Shown piece after piece: positions 22,968 to 25,934 of a stretch of 25,934 nucleotides of DNA. The notes under the pieces were generated by a model. It ran no database searches and was not told the origin of the DNA. It worked only from the letters and a program-made list of their open reading frames with translations. Position numbers and translations under genes: made by a program. The stretch is taken from contig CABSFU010000014.1 in the NCBI GenBank assembly GCA_902477075.1, positions 1-25,934 on the forward strand. Reading direction: 5' to 3'. How positions within the stretch are numbered: position 1 is the stretch's first letter; each line of letters begins with the position of its first letter. Source of the stretch: UMGS1498 sp900552335. Its GTDB lineage: Bacteria > Bacillota_I > Bacilli_A > RF39 > UBA660.

Positions 22968-25466
22968 ATGCAAAAAATAATAAGCAAAATTGAAGATTAT
23001 TCACTAGAATATATGATGGAAAAAAGCTTTGCCAGATATTCAAAAAGTATTATTCAAGATAGGGCTCTTCCAGATGTTAGAGATGGATTAAAACCAGTTC
23101 AAAGAAGAATTCTATATGGAATGTACATAGAAGGTCATACTTATGACAAGCCACCTGTAAAGTCTGCTAGAAGTGTAGGAGATATCATGGGAAAATTTCA
23201 CCCACATGGTGATTCTTCTATTTATGATGCTATGGTTCGTATGAGTCAATGGTGGAAACAAAATGAATGCTACATTGATATGCAAGGTAATAATGGTTCA
23301 ATGGATGGTGATGGAGCAGCTGCTATGCGTTATACAGAGGCAAGACTATCCAAAATTTCCAATGAATTGATGAAAGATATTAAAAGAGGAACTGTTGATT
23401 TTGTTCCAAATTTTGATGATTCTAGAAAAGAGCCCCTTGTTTTACCTGCTAAATATCCAAACTTACTAGTAAATGGTGCGGTTGGTATTAGTGCTGGTTA
23501 TGCTACTAATATTCCTCCTCATAATTTAGGAGAAGTAATTGATGCAACGATTAAAAGAATTGATAGTCCATCTTGCTATTTAGAAACGATTATGGACATC
23601 GTAAAAGGGCCGGATTTTCCAACTGGTGGAATTGTAGAAGGAAAGAAAGGTATTTATGATGCTTTTAAGACGGGAAGAGGAAAAATTGTTGTTAAGTCAA
23701 AATATGAAGTAATAGAGGAAAAAAATAAAAAAAGCATTATTATTTCACAAATACCATTTGATATTAATAAATTGGCTCTGGTTTCTAAAATGTGTGAAAT
23801 TAAAATTGATAAAAAAATTGATGGCATAATAGACATTAGAGATGAATCAGACAGACAAGATCCAGTTCGCATTGTTATTGAAATAAAAAAAGATGCAGAT
23901 CCAACTTTTATTATGAACTATTTTTATAAAAATACGGATTTAATGATCAACTATAATTATAATATGGTGGCAATTATTAATAAAAGACCAGTTACTATAG
24001 GCATTTTAGGTATATTAGATGCTTATATTTCTCATTTAAGAGAGGTTATTGTTAGAAGAACAAAGTTTGATCTAGAATTCAATAAAAATGAATTACATAT
24101 TGTAGAAGGTTTAATTAAAGCTTTATCTATTTTAGATGAAGTAATTCGTGTCATTCGTTCTAGTAAGGATAAAACAGATGCAATCAATAATTTAGTAAAA
24201 GAATTTGACTTTACTTTTAAACAAGCGGAAGCTATCGTAGTATTGCAGTTATATCGTCTTACTAACACCGATGTCACAGAATTAGAAGAAAAAGCAAAAA
24301 ATTTGAATGTCGTTATTGCTGCTTTAGAAGCAATTTTGAGTGATGAAAATAGATTAAAATCAGTTATGAAGGAAGAATTAAAAGAGATTAAGAAAAACTA
24401 TGCTACAGAAAGAAAAACAGAAATTAGAGATGAAGTAGAAGAAATTAAAATTGATACCGTTAGCATGATACCAAAAGAAGATGTTGTTGTTATTATTACA
24501 AAAGAAGGTTATGTAAAACGAGTTTCCTTAAGAAGTTATGATAAAGATTCTGAAACAATTGTAAAAGATGGAGATTATGTTATTGGAAGGTATAAAATTT
24601 CTACTTTAGATACCATTTTGATTTTTACAAATAAAGGCAATTATTTATACGTTCCTGTTTTTGAATTACCAGATTTAAAATGGAAAGAATTAGGCAAACA
24701 CATCAGTAATATTATTACATTATCTTCGGATGAAATGATTGTTGCTGCTTTCCCAGTTTACCATTTTGAAGATGATTTATATATTACTATTTTCACTAAA
24801 AATGGTATGGCAAAAAGGACAAAATTGAATGAATTTGTAGTACAAAGATATTCTAAACCAATTAGTTCCATTAAGTTAAAAGATAATGATGAAGTAGTAA
24901 GCGTAGATATGAGTAATGATCCATTTACTTTTATTGTTACAAAAAGTGGATATGCCTTAACTTATAAAACAGATGAAATTCCAGTTGTTGGTGTAAAAGC
25001 AGGTGGCGTAAAAGCAATTACTTTAAAAAATGATGAAGTAATTAGTGGTATACTATATAATGAACATTCTGAATATTTAACAATTATAACAGATAAGAAG
25101 ACTGCAAAACGTGTAAAACTACAAGAATTTGAATTAACTTCTAGGGCTAGAAGAGGGGTACAAGTAGTTCGTGAAGTAAAGACAAATCCATATGCTATTA
25201 TGAAGGCCTTTATTATTCATTATAAAGAAATGTTGTTTGTTAAAACTGCAAGTGAAGTAATTGAAATGAAATTAACAGAAATTCCAATTGCAGATCGCGT
25301 TTCAACTGGAAGCAGTATTGCTAAAACTAAAATTTTAGATGTTTATCCTAAAATTGATTTAAGGGAAGAAATCAAAGAAGAAAAACATGAAAAAGAAAAT
25401 ATTTCTTTAGAAGAAATTGATAAAAAAATGATGACTATTGATGATTTTTTAGACAATTTGGAATAA
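22968..25466 (+). CDS. parC: DNA topoisomerase IV subunit A (ParC; GyrA less likely)
   Basis: 832 residues. The breakage-reunion domain has QDRALPDVRDGLKPVQRRIL, HPHGDSSIYDAM (quinolone-determining region, with Ser and Asp at the usual sites, so no evident resistance substitution), and catalytic Y122 in AAAMRYTEARLS. The C-terminal half has degenerate beta-pinwheel blades (EGYVKRVSLRSY, NGMAKRTKL, KTAKRVKLQEF). The canonical GyrA-box QRRGGKG is absent, favouring ParC. The acidic terminal tail is Lys/Glu-rich. ParC decatenates chromosomes together with ParE. parE is normally just upstream, but here a lipoprotein gene with its own terminator sits there, so parE must be elsewhere. GGTGATGG precedes ATG 22968. 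Confidence 0.9.
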   Translation: MQKIISKIEDYSLEYMMEKSFARYSKSIIQDRALPDVRDGLKPVQRRILYGMYIEGHTYDKPPVKSARSVGDIMGKFHPHGDSSIYDAMVRMSQWWKQNECYIDMQGNNGSMDGDGAAAMRYTEARLSKISNELMKDIKRGTVDFVPNFDDSRKEPLVLPAKYPNLLVNGAVGISAGYATNIPPHNLGEVIDATIKRIDSPSCYLETIMDIVKGPDFPTGGIVEGKKGIYDAFKTGRGKIVVKSKYEVIEEKNKKSIIISQIPFDINKLALVSKMCEIKIDKKIDGIIDIRDESDRQDPVRIVIEIKKDADPTFIMNYFYKNTDLMINYNYNMVAIINKRPVTIGILGILDAYISHLREVIVRRTKFDLEFNKNELHIVEGLIKALSILDEVIRVIRSSKDKTDAINNLVKEFDFTFKQAEAIVVLQLYRLTNTDVTELEEKAKNLNVVIAALEAILSDENRLKSVMKEELKEIKKNYATERKTEIRDEVEEIKIDTVSMIPKEDVVVIITKEGYVKRVSLRSYDKDSETIVKDGDYVIGRYKISTLDTILIFTNKGNYLYVPVFELPDLKWKELGKHISNIITLSSDEMIVAAFPVYHFEDDLYITIFTKNGMAKRTKLNEFVVQRYSKPISSIKLKDNDEVVSVDMSNDPFTFIVTKSGYALTYKTDEIPVVGVKAGGVKAITLKNDEVISGILYNEHSEYLTIITDKKTAKRVKLQEFELTSRARRGVQVVREVKTNPYAIMKAFIIHYKEMLFVKTASEVIEMKLTEIPIADRVSTGSSIAKTKILDVYPKIDLREEIKEEKHEKENISLEEIDKKMMTIDDFLDNLE

Positions 25467-25515
25467 TAGTTGCCAAGAAAAGTAGGATATAGTAAAATAA
25501 CAAAAGGAGGTTATT

Positions 25516-25734
25516 ATGGAATTTTTATTTGATATATTAAAAATTTTAGGTGGTTTAATTATTGGTGTAGTGATTGGCTTTTTAATCGCTAAAAAATATA
25601 TGAAAAAGTATATGAAACAAAATCCACCTATTAATGAACAAATGATTAAAACAATGATGATGCAAATGGGTAGAACACCTAGTCAAAAGCAGGTAAATCA
25701 AATGATGAAACAGATGAATAAATTTATGGATTAA
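25516..25734 (+). CDS. yneF: UPF0154 (YneF-like) small membrane protein
   Basis: 72 residues. An N-terminal membrane helix (about 5-25) with GGLIIGVVIGFLIAKKYM is followed by a basic, Met- and Gln-rich cytoplasmic tail with NPPINEQMIKTMMMQMGRTPSQKQ, the highly conserved signature of the UPF0154 family. Function is unknown. AAAGGAGG lies immediately upstream, an excellent ribosome site. It follows parC by 49 bp and ends in a terminator that begins at its stop codon. Confidence 0.93.
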   Translation: MEFLFDILKILGGLIIGVVIGFLIAKKYMKKYMKQNPPINEQMIKTMMMQMGRTPSQKQVNQMMKQMNKFMD

Positions 25735-25757
25735 AGTACATTGGTACTTTTTTCTTT
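25733..25757 (+). terminator. Intrinsic terminator after yneF
   Basis: AAAGTAC (25733-25739), loop ATTG, GTACTTT (25744-25750), then a T-rich run. The stop codon overlaps the first arm. Confidence 0.85.
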
Positions 25758-25856
25758 TCTGAATTTATTCATAAAAGATTTGAATTTTAATTATAACTTT
25801 GATAAGATAGATGTATAAATAAAAATAGTAGTAATAAAACAATAAAATAGTAAAAT

Positions 25857-25893
25857 AAAAAGGTAAAATGGGATCACTATTTTACCTTTTTTG
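25857..25893. terminator. Second terminator-like hairpin near the window end
   Basis: AAAAAGGTAAAAT (25857-25869), 9-nt loop, ATTTTACCTTTTT (25879-25891): a 13-bp perfect stem with A- and T-runs, usable in both directions. It probably ends a leftward gene beyond the window edge or acts as a backup. The stretch 25758-25856 is AT-rich and shows no gene. Confidence 0.75.
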
Positions 25894-25934
25894 TAGTTTG
25901 AAGAAATGATTTTGATGTGATAGATTTGTTACTA

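Noticed and set aside
1..25934. CRISPR arrays, tRNA or rRNA genes, insertion sequences with inverted ends
   Set aside because: No spaced direct repeats, tRNA cloverleaf sequence, rRNA stretch or complete transposase with terminal repeats was seen on either strand.

Overview
The window is AT-rich, low-GC Bacillota DNA, most likely from a member of class Bacilli (an Erysipelotrichales- or RF39-like gut lineage would fit, but the sequence alone does not settle this). The reasons are the ezrA gene, an RNA polymerase delta subunit gene (rpoE), the ywiB-argS-rpoE gene order known from Bacillus, a Cys-free S4 protein, a yneF-type UPF0154 gene, and TGA used as an ordinary stop codon (so not a Mycoplasma-type code).

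Region 1 (1-2565) is a diversity-generating retroelement (DGR). The window opens inside the 3' end of a target gene whose last 145 bp (variable repeat, VR, 51-195) match a template repeat (TR, 417-561). The copies differ at 13 positions and every one is an adenine in the TR; no other base differs. The TR lies in a non-coding stretch with several hairpins that ends in a terminator-like hairpin. Three overlapping or abutting genes follow: a short protein resembling MutS domain I, an Avd-type four-helix protein, and a reverse transcriptase with the DGR signature IGNYTSQ and the active site YMDD. Together they should rewrite the C-terminal lectin-like face of the target protein.

Region 2 (2566-4217) is accessory: a decayed Rpn/PD-(D/E)XK transposase-type gene, an intact YhcG/DUF1016-type nuclease gene, and what looks like the tail of the decayed gene on the other side of it.

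Region 3 (4218-7271) is a conserved housekeeping operon (DUF1934/ywiB, argS, rpoE) followed by a membrane protein of the PF06541 family. Region 4 (7248-13263) holds a convergent VanY-like peptidase and a rightward set: sensor kinase, glycosyltransferase, VTT/DedA-like membrane protein, an unrecognised protein, and RmuC. The kinase is preceded by three sites resembling Spo0A boxes.

Region 5 (13267-17372) holds leftward rpsD with a strong promoter and a long leader, then rightward ezrA, a small lipoprotein and a pilin-like gene. That pilin gene is preceded by a run of ten G, a likely phase-variation tract. Region 6 (17346-25934) holds leftward clpP and rightward nucleoside kinase, gap, a relic of a prepilin leader, a large lipoprotein with an HExxH motif, parC and yneF, each group separated by clear intrinsic terminators.

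The most interesting content is the DGR with its MutS-like accessory protein and RNA-structure scaffold, and the possible second surface-variation device (poly-G pilin) in the same neighbourhood.
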